Source: Herbaspirillum sp. DW155
GTDB lineage: Bacteria > Pseudomonadota > Gammaproteobacteria > Burkholderiales > Burkholderiaceae_D
Reading direction: 5' to 3'
NCBI RefSeq assembly: GCF_037076565.1
Contig: NZ_AP029028.1
Span: 2,356,001-2,420,000, forward strand
DNA length: 64,000 bases
The position numbers and the translations under genes are program-made. Of this stretch, positions 8,917-18,164 are shown in pieces (the stretch's first letter is position 1; each line of letters begins with the position of its first letter). Under the pieces are notes generated by a model. It saw nothing but the letters and a program-made list of their open reading frames with translations. It was not told the origin of the DNA and searched no databases.

Positions 8917-9773
8917 GCTTGCTCCAATGGCTTCTGGTAGACGATCGCTTGTGCAAACTTGCGGATCGCAAACAGCGACGAGATGCGGCTCATTGATTCC
9001 GAGTGGCCCAGGCAGATGAAGCCGCCCGGGCGCAATACGTCATAGAAGGCCTCAGCGGCACGGCGGCGTGAGGCGTCGTCGAAGTAGATCAGCAGGTTGC
9101 GGCAGAACACCAGGTCGTAGTTGCGGTAGGCCGCCACTTCAGTGCGTTCATTCAGGTTCACACGGGTGAAGGCCACGACTTCGCGCAGGCTGCGGTTGAT
9201 ACGCCAGTTTTCCCCCTCGCGGGTGAAATATTTCTGCAGCCATGCCGCTGGCAGCTGGTGCACGGCACGCGGCGAATACAAGCCAGCTTCGGCCTGGGCC
9301 AGGATGCGGGTGTCGATGTCCGAGGAGACGATCTCCACATCCCAGCGCACCAGTTCCGGCCAGCGTTCCAGCAGATACATGGCGACCGTGTAGGCTTCCT
9401 CGCCGGAAGACGACGGCATGATCCAGATGCGCAGCGGTTCATCGCGCGGCTTGCGCGTCACCAGTTCGGGCAGCATCGACTGCACCATGCAGTCGAACTG
9501 GTAGTGCTCGCGCATGAAGTAGGTCTCGTTGACCGTCATCTCGTTGACCAGGCGCTGCCATTCGCGGCCTGATGTCTCGAAGCGCAGCAGCGAGAAGTAC
9601 TCGCGGAAGTCGGCGCAGCCCGCAGCCTGGATGCGGTCGATGAGCCGTTTGTCGACGAAGTAGCGTTTGGTCGATTCGAAGTGGATGCCACTGCGACGGT
9701 AAAAATATTCACGAAAGCGCTCGAAGTCCTCGGCGCTGATGCTGCTGGTGGGGGCTTCTGCAGAAACGTTCAT
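8913..9773 (-). CDS. cheR: Chemotaxis protein methyltransferase CheR
   Basis: A 286-residue S-adenosylmethionine-dependent methyltransferase for receptor glutamates. The N-terminal helical domain includes EMTVNETYFMRE, the SAM-binding part contains SSSGEEAYTVAMYL, and FCRNLLIYFD and RPGGFICLGHSES complete the family pattern. The start at 9773 overlaps the stop of the HEAT gene (ATGA); the open frame upstream is shadow. Presence of both CheR and CheB means the receptor of this operon is adapted by methylation. Confidence 0.95.
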   Translation of the reverse strand: MNVSAEAPTSSISAEDFERFREYFYRRSGIHFESTKRYFVDKRLIDRIQAAGCADFREYFSLLRFETSGREWQRLVNEMTVNETYFMREHYQFDCMVQSMLPELVTRKPRDEPLRIWIMPSSSGEEAYTVAMYLLERWPELVRWDVEIVSSDIDTRILAQAEAGLYSPRAVHQLPAAWLQKYFTREGENWRINRSLREVVAFTRVNLNERTEVAAYRNYDLVFCRNLLIYFDDASRRRAAEAFYDVLRPGGFICLGHSESMSRISSLFAIRKFAQAIVYQKPLEQA

Positions 9774-10387
9774 TCCGCGCCCCGTCCAAGCCGATTCAGC
9801 AGCAGGCGCCCGGCAAAGGTGATGTAGGGCTCGTCGGCAAAGCGGCGCATGAGCGTCGTCACCGGTCCGATGGCCGACGGCGTGCCGATGGTGGTCAGCA
9901 CTTCCAGTGCAGCGCCGCAGACGTTGACATCGGTCTCGGCATCGATCAGTTGCAGCAGCCATTCCTCCACCCGCGCATGGCGCAGCGTGTCGAGAATGCC
10001 CACGGCCAGGATGCGGATATCGGTCTCGGGATCGATCAGCATGTGGGCGATCACCGGCGCCACCTGTTCTGGCATGCCGCGCAGCAAGTCGATGGCGGCG
10101 TTACGCAGCCAGGCGTCTTCGCTGCGCAGGCAGCCGGCCAGGGCTTGGACGGCCTCGTCGCCGGGCGTGGCCGCCAGCGAATCGAGCAGGGCGGTGCGCA
10201 CGGCCAGGCTTGATTCCCGTTCCAAGGCATCGATGATGACCGGTACCGCCTCCGGCTGTCCTGCCAGGGTCTGGGCCGCACTGCGGCGCAGGGCCGGATC
10301 GGCGGCCTGCAGGCTGGCCAGGGCCGTGGCGCGGGCCGCCTCCTCAATACTGGCGCTGGACATTCCTGTGGACTTGTTCAAGGGCAT
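9770..10387 (-). CDS. HEAT-repeat protein of the chemosensory operon
   Basis: A 205-residue all-helical protein made of about five repeats of roughly 30 residues, for example PALRRSAAQTLAG, LAVRTALLDSLAA, AWLRNAAIDLLRG, TDIRILAVGILDT. No enzyme motif is seen. HEAT proteins act as protein-binding scaffolds. It lies between cheB and cheR and overlaps cheR by 4 bp, so it is an integral part of the system. ATG 10387 with a weak GGAAC is preferred to ATG 10363, which has no usable spacing. Confidence 0.75.
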   Translation of the reverse strand: MPLNKSTGMSSASIEEAARATALASLQAADPALRRSAAQTLAGQPEAVPVIIDALERESSLAVRTALLDSLAATPGDEAVQALAGCLRSEDAWLRNAAIDLLRGMPEQVAPVIAHMLIDPETDIRILAVGILDTLRHARVEEWLLQLIDAETDVNVCGAALEVLTTIGTPSAIGPVTTLMRRFADEPYITFAGRLLLNRLGRGAE

Positions 10388-10415
10388 GATGAGTTCCGTA
10401 TCGGTGTGATTCTTG

Positions 10416-11522
10416 TCAGGTGAGGGGGCACAGCCACTGGACCAGCTGGCCCGCAATCTGGTCGGCCGGCAGTACGCTGCTGGCGCCGCCACGGCGGATC
10501 AGCTCGGCCGGCATGCCGAAGACCACCGCGGATTGTTCGCTTTCGGCGATGGTTCGGCCGCCGGCTTGCCGGATTCCGGTATAGGCCTCGGCACCATCGC
10601 TGCCCATGCCGGTCAGCATGACGCCCACGATGGCCTGGGGCGGATATAGCTGCAGGGCGCTGGCGCCCAGCAGCGAGACCGAGGGATGCCACAGCTGGGT
10701 TGCGTCTGGCGGGCGACTGACCAGTGTGGGACGACCATGGCGGGTGGTGAAGATACTGTCAGCACCGCCCTTGCAGATATAGACCGTGCCGGCTTCCAGC
10801 GGCATGGGTTGCGCCGCCTCGACCACACGCAGGGCGCACAGCCGGTCCAGGCGCTCGGCGAAGGGCGCGGTAAAACTGGTGGGCATGTGCTGCGCCACCA
10901 CCACCGGCCAGGGGAAGTGCGCCGGCAGTTGCGGCAGGATGCGCTCCAGCGTGCGCGGGCCGCCGGTGGACACGCCGATCACCACCACGCCCTGCTGGCG
11001 GGCATCCAGCGGCGCGGAGCAGGCCGGTGCCGGTGGGCCTGCCGCTGGTCCGGCAGGAGCGGCCGGCCGTGCGGCGCTGCGGGCAGCAGTGCGCGCCGAG
11101 GTGGCCGGTGACGCCCCGTCGGGCCCTCGTACCTTGGCTTTGGCGGCGCCCCGTACTTTGGCCACCAGCTCGGTGCGCAGCGCATCGATGCCCAGGCTAA
11201 TAGTGCCGCCCGGTTTGGCCACGTAATCCACCGCACCCAGGGCCAGGGCCTCGAAGGTCGCCAGTGCACCTTGGGCAGTCAGCGACGAGAGCATGATCAC
11301 CGGGACCGGACGTTGCAGCATCATCTCCGCCAGCGCCGAGAGACCATCGAGTTCGGGCATGTTGATGTCTAGGGTGACGACATCGGGCGCGAATTCCAGG
11401 TTCATGCTGACGGCTTCGCGGCCATTGCGGGCAAAGGCCACGGCAAAGCCACCGGTCTGCTCGAAGAGCTCGCCCAGTTGCTTGCGCATGAGGGCTGAAT
11501 CGTCGACGATGAGCAGCTTCAT
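10416..11522 (-). CDS. cheB: Protein-glutamate methylesterase CheB
   Basis: A 368-residue two-domain enzyme. The receiver (1-120) has Asp52 in LDINMPELDG and Lys103. An alanine- and proline-rich linker (about 125-172) follows, then the methylesterase with the catalytic triad visible as Ser185 (GVSTGGP), His212 (AQHMP) and Asp309 (GMGSDG). It removes methyl groups, and may deamidate glutamines, on the receptor when phosphorylated by CheA. Gap of 33 bp from the CheW gene. Confidence 0.95.
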   Translation of the reverse strand: MKLLIVDDSALMRKQLGELFEQTGGFAVAFARNGREAVSMNLEFAPDVVTLDINMPELDGLSALAEMMLQRPVPVIMLSSLTAQGALATFEALALGAVDYVAKPGGTISLGIDALRTELVAKVRGAAKAKVRGPDGASPATSARTAARSAARPAAPAGPAAGPPAPACSAPLDARQQGVVVIGVSTGGPRTLERILPQLPAHFPWPVVVAQHMPTSFTAPFAERLDRLCALRVVEAAQPMPLEAGTVYICKGGADSIFTTRHGRPTLVSRPPDATQLWHPSVSLLGASALQLYPPQAIVGVMLTGMGSDGAEAYTGIRQAGGRTIAESEQSAVVFGMPAELIRRGGASSVLPADQIAGQLVQWLCPLT

Positions 11523-11555
11523 CCTTCTCTCTCCTGTCCTTTCTCGTGCGTAGAC

Positions 11556-13169
11556 TTACGCGGCTTGTCCCATGCCGGCCAGCAGGGTCAGCTCTTCGCC
11601 TTCCACGAGGTAGCGGGGTTCCACCAGCTGGATCATGCGTTTCTGTTTCTCGATGTTGGCCATGCGCGAGAGCAGGCGCACCTGCTGGCTCGACAGCGAA
11701 GGCGCGGGCCCGATGGCACGGCGTTCGATCTTCAGGACCTCGGCCACCGAATCGACGATGAAGCCGGTGCATACCTGGTCGATCAGGAACACCATGATGC
11801 GCTGGCGATCACTGCGTTCCACCCGTGGCAGGCCCAGCCGCATGCGCAGGTCGATCACGGGCAGCACGGCACCGCGCAGGTTGATGACGCCTTCCACGAA
11901 CGCCGGGGCGCGCGGCACATGGGTCAGTTGCTTGGGCACGCGCACGATCTCCTGCACGCTGTCGATGGGCACGCCGAATTCCTCGTCGCCGAAGCGGAAC
12001 ACCACCACCTGTTCCTCATCGTCGCTGCGGGTCTCGGGATGATTGTCCTGGTTCATCTGGTTGTCCTCCAGCAAGGTTTCGATGGCGGGCTGGCGCAGCA
12101 GGCTCACGGCGTCGATCACCGACACCAGCCGCTTGCCGTTCTCCAGACGGCAGATGCGGGCGATGTCTGCCATTGCCTTGTCGCGCGCCAGCAGCGTGGG
12201 CACCGCTTCGACCGTGTCGAGCGCCACCCGCAGCACTTCATTGACGGTATCGATGACCACGCCCACGGCCCCGATCGATTCCGCGGCCGCTGGCGCGACC
12301 ACGGCGATGCGGCTGCTGTGGTCCTGCTGGCGCGGCGACAATCCGAACATGTGGCGCAGCGACACCAGCGGCAGGAGCCGGTTGCGCAGTGTCATGATGC
12401 CCAGCACGTGGGGCTCCGCATGCGGCACCTGCACGATGTGTTGTGGCATCTGCACGATTTCCTGCACGTCTTCGATGGCCACTGCATATTCCTGGCCGGC
12501 CACCATGAAGCTGACCAGTTGCAGTTCGTCGCCGCCCTCGGCCTGCACTTCCTCGGCGCTGCCGCCGTCCATGGCCGCCTGGCCGGCCTGCGCACCGGCG
12601 GCGACTTCGGCAAATTCGGCCGCCACCAGCCGGGCAAAATCGAGCACCATGATCATGGGGTAGCCGCCGACGTCCTTGATCAGTCCGGACAGCAACTCCG
12701 TGCGCACCGAGGAGGCGATGCAGGCCACGTCTTCGATCTGGCGCAGGTCCACGCCGACCACGCTGGCCACGTGATCCACCACGAAGCCCAGCGGCTGGCC
12801 CAGATCGATCACCACGGCACGGCTGGCATCGTCGGCCGGCCGGTCCGGCAGCCCGAAGATGCGGCTCAGGCTGACGATGGGCAGCACCTTGCCACGCAGG
12901 TTGGCCAAGCCCAGGAGGGCCCGCGGCGCCAGAGGCACATGCACCACTTCCGGCACGCGGATGATTTCTTGTACCGGCGCCATATCCACGCCAAAGACCT
13001 CGTCGCCGACCGTGAAGGTGACAAACTGGCGCAGTTCGGTGTCGCCGGCCGCAGGCAGGGGCAGGGCGCCGTCAGTTTCGCTGCTGTGGGCGGGCGGAGT
13101 TGCCGCGTCGGGTGCGGGCGCGATAGCGGCCGTGGCCGCATGAGGCTCGATGAGGGATGCGTCATTCAT
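11556..13169 (-). CDS. Triple-CheW-domain scaffold protein
   Basis: A 537-residue protein with three consecutive CheW domains at about 45-185, 215-360 and 386-530, each opening with a phrase like FGVDMAPVQEIIRVP, YAVAIEDVQEIVQMP or FGVPIDSVQEIVRVP. A disordered alanine/proline leader occupies residues 1-43. CheW couples CheA to receptors; single-domain CheW is absent from this operon, so this tandem protein probably does the coupling and may shape the lattice. It sits between the receptor and cheB. Confidence 0.92.
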   Translation of the reverse strand: MNDASLIEPHAATAAIAPAPDAATPPAHSSETDGALPLPAAGDTELRQFVTFTVGDEVFGVDMAPVQEIIRVPEVVHVPLAPRALLGLANLRGKVLPIVSLSRIFGLPDRPADDASRAVVIDLGQPLGFVVDHVASVVGVDLRQIEDVACIASSVRTELLSGLIKDVGGYPMIMVLDFARLVAAEFAEVAAGAQAGQAAMDGGSAEEVQAEGGDELQLVSFMVAGQEYAVAIEDVQEIVQMPQHIVQVPHAEPHVLGIMTLRNRLLPLVSLRHMFGLSPRQQDHSSRIAVVAPAAAESIGAVGVVIDTVNEVLRVALDTVEAVPTLLARDKAMADIARICRLENGKRLVSVIDAVSLLRQPAIETLLEDNQMNQDNHPETRSDDEEQVVVFRFGDEEFGVPIDSVQEIVRVPKQLTHVPRAPAFVEGVINLRGAVLPVIDLRMRLGLPRVERSDRQRIMVFLIDQVCTGFIVDSVAEVLKIERRAIGPAPSLSSQQVRLLSRMANIEKQKRMIQLVEPRYLVEGEELTLLAGMGQAA

Positions 13170-13215
13170 GTTGTGTGTGCCTTTCTCGGGTCCACGGTTT
13201 CACTGGGGCAGCGAG

Positions 13216-15132
13216 TCAGGTGCTTTGCAGCTCATCGGCCAGCGAGGCCACTTCCTCGACGGCGGCTGCCAGTTGCTCGGCACCCTGGGACTGCTGGCGC
13301 GCGGCGGCTGCGGCTTCGGTGGCGGCACGGTCGGCCTCCTGGGCGGCGGCGGCAATCTGCTCGGTGCCGGTTCGAACCTGTACGATGGCCGCGGCCACTT
13401 CACTGGCGGCTGACAGGATTTCCTGGGCACCTTGCTCCACGGCGGACACATCGCTTTCAATGCTGATCAAGGCACTGGTGATGGTCTTGGCTTTCTCCGC
13501 TTCGCCGATGGCGGCCTCGGCAATCTCTTCCAGGTCGCGCTCGACGACAGCGATCTGGTCTTGCACTGCCTTGACCAGGTCCTTGATGTTGTCGGCATTG
13601 CCGGCCGAGTCATGGGCCAGGTTGCGGATATCGGTAGCGACCACTACGAAGCCCTTGCCGAACTCCCCGGCGCGGGCCGCCTCGATGGAGCCGTTCACGG
13701 CCAGCATGTTGGTCTGGATGGAAACCGTGGTGATGGCATCGACGATCTTGTCGATGCGGCGCGAGACCAGGGCCAGGTCCTTGATCTGGCGGATCGAGGC
13801 GCGCGAGGCCTCGACCGAATTGGCGATGCCGGCGATGAGCGAGTCGACGGCCTTCTTGTTCTCGCCCAGCAGCGCCCGGATGGCGGTGGCGCGTTCGCCG
13901 CTGGTGCCGGCGCGAGCCTGCGCCACCTGCAGGCCGCGCGAGATCTGCTCGATGGCGGTGGCCGATTCTTCGGTGGCCACCGACTGTACCTGCGTGCCTT
14001 TGCGGATCTGCTCGATGGCCGACATGATCTGGGCGCTGGCGCGGCTGATTTCCTGTACGGCCGCTGAGAGTTCTTCGGCACTGGCGGCGACTTCCTCCGC
14101 GCTCTTGGCCACATCGGTGGAATTCTTGAGGTCTTCGGACAGTTCCGAGAGCGCTTGCGAAGTGGTTTCCGCCTCTGACAATGCCTGGCCTTGCTCGGCC
14201 ACGGTCTTGGCCGATTCGACGGCAGCGGCCGATTGCTCCTCGGCGGCGGCGGCGATTTCCTGGGCACCATCGAGCGCCTGCTTGGCCGCGGCGACCGACT
14301 GCTGGGCGCCCACGGCGATTTCCTGCACGCCGGCGACGATCACCTGGGCATCGCGGCGGATGTTCTCCAGTTGGGCACTGATCATCCTGCCGCTCTCGAC
14401 CTCGCCCAGGACCGTGGTGGCGGCCGCGCCGATGCCTTCGACCACGGCCTTGACCTCACGCTGGATCTGGCCGACCAGCTCCTGGATCTGCTTGGCGCTT
14501 TTCTCCGACGTCTCGGCCAGGGTACGCACTTCATCGGCCACGACCGCAAAGCCCTTGCCGTGCTGCCCGGCGCGGGCCGCTTCGATGGCCGCGTTCAGGG
14601 CCAGCAGATTGGTCTGGTCGGCGATACGGGCTACGGCCTTGACGATTTCACCGATATTGGCGGCCTGCTTTTCCAGTTCGGCCACCATGGTCACGGAGCT
14701 GGACTGGCGCTGGGCAGCGATCCCCACATTGGTGACCAGGGTAGCGATATCGCCGCTGGTGCGGGTGACCTGGTTCTGCACGGCCAGCATGCGCGCCTGG
14801 CTTTGATCGGCATTCTGCAACTGGCGGCCGATGGCTTGCTCCACCTGGCGGAAGGCTGCCAGCGACTCTTGGGCTGCGCTGGAGGCCTGTTCGGCTCCCC
14901 GCGCGATCTGGTCGGAGGCGCTTTTCAGTTCTTCGGTGGCAGCCGAGGCCTCCGAGATGCCGGCGCTGAGTTCAGCGGTAGCCGCGGCGATGCGCTCGGC
15001 AGCCTGCTGCTGCTTGGCCAAGGTGCGGGCCTTCTTGCGCAGGGCATCGGCCTGGCGCGAAGTCGAGGCGGCCGCACGCGGGTCGGTTGCGCTCTCATAG
15101 TTGGAGTTCTGAATAGTCTTGACGAGCGCCAT
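13216..15132 (-). CDS. Soluble chemoreceptor with two MCP signalling tips
   Basis: A 638-residue protein, almost wholly alpha-helical and alanine/glutamate/glutamine rich, without transmembrane helices or a recognisable sensor domain. Two separate MCP hairpin tips occur, at about 168-206 ([14 protein letters not shown]) and 468-506 ([14 protein letters not shown]), 300 residues apart. The start follows a strong AGGAGG. It is the first gene of the operon and presumably its cytoplasmic receptor. How one chain folds with two tips is unclear; a back-to-back double hairpin or two serial coiled coils are possible. Confidence 0.9.
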   Translation of the reverse strand: MALVKTIQNSNYESATDPRAAASTSRQADALRKKARTLAKQQQAAERIAAATAELSAGISEASAATEELKSASDQIARGAEQASSAAQESLAAFRQVEQAIGRQLQNADQSQARMLAVQNQVTRTSGDIATLVTNVGIAAQRQSSSVTMVAELEKQAANIGEIVKAVARIADQTNLLALNAAIEAARAGQHGKGFAVVADEVRTLAETSEKSAKQIQELVGQIQREVKAVVEGIGAAATTVLGEVESGRMISAQLENIRRDAQVIVAGVQEIAVGAQQSVAAAKQALDGAQEIAAAAEEQSAAAVESAKTVAEQGQALSEAETTSQALSELSEDLKNSTDVAKSAEEVAASAEELSAAVQEISRASAQIMSAIEQIRKGTQVQSVATEESATAIEQISRGLQVAQARAGTSGERATAIRALLGENKKAVDSLIAGIANSVEASRASIRQIKDLALVSRRIDKIVDAITTVSIQTNMLAVNGSIEAARAGEFGKGFVVVATDIRNLAHDSAGNADNIKDLVKAVQDQIAVVERDLEEIAEAAIGEAEKAKTITSALISIESDVSAVEQGAQEILSAASEVAAAIVQVRTGTEQIAAAAQEADRAATEAAAAARQQSQGAEQLAAAVEEVASLADELQST

Positions 15133-15511
15133 GTGCGCCTCCTGAAAAAAGTTGTGCTCAAACGGACGGACTTGCAGATGAAATGGTAGGGATGCTTGTT
15201 GCCGTGTGGAATCGGTTTTGTTCCTAGGGGATACATAGGAAATGTCCTAGGCAATCCGGGCAGCTCGGTTGCGCTTGCCTAGGCCCCTGACTGGCCGTGT
15301 TGACGCCTTGTCCCCGTGTGCAGGACGACGCCTTGCGCTGGGCCAACGCAAAAGGAGGCGTACCGCTGTGGGCGGGTGCTGTTCTGGACAAAGGAGTGCG
15401 GCGCAGAGTAGCCGCAGTGACGTGCCGGGTGGAAGGATCGGTGACGGACAGAGCGCGGGAAGTTACGCAGAGATCAGGAAGAAATGACCGCAGCAGCTGT
15501 AGGAGAGCACC
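15133..15511. promoter_or_regulatory. Upstream region of chemosensory operon, with CCTAGG cluster
   Basis: A 379-bp gap holding the operon promoter. Three CCTAGG hexamers lie at 15223-15228, 15246-15251 and 15278-15283, and the middle one belongs to the palindrome TAGGA-AATG-TCCTA (15236-15249). They are 91-151 bp before the receptor start, a normal place for an activator site. The adjacent NarL-type regulator gene is a plausible binder, by position only. I see no gene in the remainder. Confidence 0.5.
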
Positions 15512-16156
15512 TCAGGTCTGCCGTTCCACCAGGTTGTTCTTGACGGCCCACAGGACCAGCCCGACCACGTCGCGTACGCCGATGCGGTCCATGATCTGGG
15601 CGCGATGGGCGGCGATGGTCTTTTCGCTCAGGTCCAGCTCGTAGGCGATTTCCTTGGTGGTCTTGCGATGCGCAATCATGGCCAGGATCTGGTGCTGGCG
15701 CGGCGTGAGCGGATCCGGCTGGGCCTGCCGGGCGGCCCCCGTGTAGAGGCAGTGGCTGATCATGGATTTGGCTACGGCCGGGGTCAGATAGCACTCGTTG
15801 CGCGCTACCGCCTGCAAGGCGATATCGAGTTCGGCGGGACTGGATTGCTTGAGCAGGTACGCCGCCACACCCATGCGCATTACCTCGGCCAGCAGCTCGG
15901 CATCGGGCTGATCGCCAACGACGACCATCCGGCTGGCAGGGCATTTGGAGCAGATGTCGGCCAGCAGGGCAAGGCCCTTGCGGGTATCTGTGGAGAGATC
16001 GATGATGACTGCGTCCGGCGCCACGCTCTGGATCACATGCAGGGCCACCGGCCCGGCTTCCACTTCGCCGATCACCTGCTGGCCTTCCATTTTTTCGATC
16101 AGGCAGCGCAGGCCGGCGCGCATCATGATCTGGTCGTCCACCAGGACTATGTTCAT
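15512..16156 (-). CDS. NarL/FixJ-type response regulator, no adjacent kinase
   Basis: A 214-residue protein. The receiver (1-120) has acidic Asp7-Asp8 and phosphoacceptor Asp53 in VIIDLS; the C-terminal LuxR-type helix-turn-helix runs from about 145 (LTPRQHQILAMIAHRKTT, then KEIAYELDLSEKTIAAH). It binds DNA, probably as a dimer on an inverted repeat. No sensor kinase is next to it; the CheA system lies downstream on the same strand, and cross-talk is possible but unproven. The spacer after it carries the CCTAGG cluster. Confidence 0.9.
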   Translation of the reverse strand: MNIVLVDDQIMMRAGLRCLIEKMEGQQVIGEVEAGPVALHVIQSVAPDAVIIDLSTDTRKGLALLADICSKCPASRMVVVGDQPDAELLAEVMRMGVAAYLLKQSSPAELDIALQAVARNECYLTPAVAKSMISHCLYTGAARQAQPDPLTPRQHQILAMIAHRKTTKEIAYELDLSEKTIAAHRAQIMDRIGVRDVVGLVLWAVKNNLVERQT

Positions 16157-16403
16157 GTTCTGGATCCCCCGCTCTACAAGCTATCGTGCGGCAATCCGTG
16201 GCGCTGCTGGCAGTAGTGCATGAGCACGCGTGCAGACCTTGGTATGCCTGTTTTCAGCAGTGAATTTACTGGATCGCCGGCAACATTTCAACCAAATATA
16301 ACGAATATACGACATTTTGATAAAAATATGATTTTCGATGAAAATGATCTGGTCAATGTATTCACGTTTCTCGAGGACAGGCTTTGGGCGGTCATTTCTT
16401 CAT
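16157..16403. promoter_or_regulatory. AT-rich promoter region of the NarL-type gene
   Basis: Non-coding; 16260-16370 is markedly AT-rich compared with the rest of the window and should hold the promoter for the regulator. I see no clear -10/-35 pair that I would defend and no credible gene. Confidence 0.4.
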
Positions 16404-16437
16404 GAAAAAACCGGGCGCAATCATGATTGCGCCCGGT
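16404..16437 (-). terminator. Rho-independent terminator of the MHS symporter gene
   Basis: A perfect 28-bp palindrome (arms ACCGGGCGCAATCA and its complement, 16410-16437) is followed on the minus strand by a run of six T. It lies 66 bp after the stop of the symporter gene. Confidence 0.9.
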
Positions 16438-16502
16438 CCGGGAGAGCTTCGCGCTGCGCCGTCCTGCCTTCGGGCCGGACAGCGAGCACCTCACTGCAAG
16501 CA

Positions 16503-18164
16503 TTACTGGTGAATGTTGTTGTGCACGGTTTCCTTCACGAACAGCAGACCGATGACCACGGTGATGACCGAGATCACGATCGGATACCACAGGCCGTAGT
16601 AGATGTCGCCCTGGTAAGCCACCAGCGCGAAGGAGGTGGTGGGCAGCAGGCCGCCGAACCAGCCGTTGCCGATGTGGTACGGCATGGACATGGAGGTGTA
16701 GCGGATGCGGGTCGGGAACATTTCGACCAGGCAGGCGGCGATCGGGCCGTAGACCATGGTCACGTAGATCACCAGGATGAACAGCAGCAGCAGGACCATG
16801 GGCTTGTTGATCTGCTCCGGATCAGCCTTGGCCGGGTAGCCGGCCGCCTTGATGTCGTCGGCCAGGGCCTTGGACAGTTCCTTGTCCTTGGCGGCAGCGT
16901 CTTCCTTGGACAGGCCGGTGGCATCATACGAGGTGATCACGCGGTCGCCGATCTTGACGGTGGCCACCGAACCCGGTGCACCGGCCACGTTCTGGTAGTT
17001 CACCGAGGCAGCCGACAGCTTGGCCTTCACGATATCGCAGGACGAGGTGAACTTCTTGGTGCCAGTCGGGTTGAACTGGAACTGGCAGCTGGCCGGGTCG
17101 GCGGTGACGATCACCGGGGACTTTTGCAGAGCTGCTTCCAGCGCCGGGTTGGCGAAGTGGGTCAGGCCGTTGAAGATCGGGAAGTAGGTCACCGCCGCGA
17201 TCAGGCAGCCACCCAGGATGATGGGCTTGCGGCCGATCTTGTCCGACAGCGAGCCGAAGAACAGGAAGAAGGGCGTGGCCAGCAGCAGGGCGGCTGCGAT
17301 CAGCAGGTTGGCGGTGGGGCCGTCGACCTTCAGGGTCTGGGTCAGGAAGAACAGGGCGTAGAACTGGCCGGTGTACCACACCACGGCCTGACCGGCGGTC
17401 AGACCGATCAGGGCCAGGATGACCAGCTTCAGGTTCTTCCACTGGCCGAAGGCTTCGGTCAGCGGGGCCTTGGAGGTCTTGCCTTCAGCCTTCATCTTCA
17501 GGAAGGCCGGCGACTCGTTCATGGACATGCGGATCCACACCGAGATGGCCAACAGCAGGATGGAGACCAGGAAGGGAATGCGCCAGCCCCAGTCGGCAAA
17601 CGCTGCTTCACCCACCGAGGTACGCACGCCCAGAATCACCAGCAGCGACAGGAACAGGCCCATCGTGGCAGTGGTCTGGATCCAGGCGGTGAAGGCGCCG
17701 CGGCGGCCTTCCGGTGCGTGCTCGGCCACGTAGGTGGCGGCACCGCCGTATTCACCGCCCAGCGCCAGGCCCTGCAGGATGCGCAGGATGATCAGGATGA
17801 TCGGGGCGGTGATGCCGATGGAGTTGTAGTTGGGCAGCACGCCGACGATGAAGGTCGAGGCACCCATGATCAGGATGGTCACCAGGAAGGTGTATTTGCG
17901 GCCTACCAGGTCGCCCAGGCGGCCGAACACCAGCGCGCCGAACGGGCGCACGATGAAGCCGGCAGCAAAGGCCAGCAGGGCGAAGATGAAAGCGGTATTG
18001 GGGTCGGTGCCGGCAAAGAACTGCTTGGCGATGATGGCCGCCAGCGAGCCGTACAGGTAAAAGTCATACCATTCGAAAACGGTGCCTAGCGAGGAAGCGA
18101 AGATGACTTTCTTCTCCTCCTTCGTGATGCCGCGCGCAGTCGTGTTGACTGATGCTGTGGTCAT
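16503..18164 (-). CDS. MFS transporter, metabolite:H+ symporter (MHS) family
   Basis: A 553-residue membrane protein. SSLGTVFEWYDFYLYGSLAA and GRLGDLVGRKYTF are hallmarks of the MHS family (ProP, KgtP, ShiA relatives); a second GSLSDKIGRKP motif marks the second half. Family members are usually about 430-450 residues. The excess is a hydrophilic insertion of about 120 residues (335-454) between late transmembrane helices, containing two cysteines (360, 376). It likely imports a dicarboxylate or other organic acid. It is a single-gene unit with its own terminator. Confidence 0.88.
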   Translation of the reverse strand: MTTASVNTTARGITKEEKKVIFASSLGTVFEWYDFYLYGSLAAIIAKQFFAGTDPNTAFIFALLAFAAGFIVRPFGALVFGRLGDLVGRKYTFLVTILIMGASTFIVGVLPNYNSIGITAPIILIILRILQGLALGGEYGGAATYVAEHAPEGRRGAFTAWIQTTATMGLFLSLLVILGVRTSVGEAAFADWGWRIPFLVSILLLAISVWIRMSMNESPAFLKMKAEGKTSKAPLTEAFGQWKNLKLVILALIGLTAGQAVVWYTGQFYALFFLTQTLKVDGPTANLLIAAALLLATPFFLFFGSLSDKIGRKPIILGGCLIAAVTYFPIFNGLTHFANPALEAALQKSPVIVTADPASCQFQFNPTGTKKFTSSCDIVKAKLSAASVNYQNVAGAPGSVATVKIGDRVITSYDATGLSKEDAAAKDKELSKALADDIKAAGYPAKADPEQINKPMVLLLLFILVIYVTMVYGPIAACLVEMFPTRIRYTSMSMPYHIGNGWFGGLLPTTSFALVAYQGDIYYGLWYPIVISVITVVIGLLFVKETVHNNIHQ

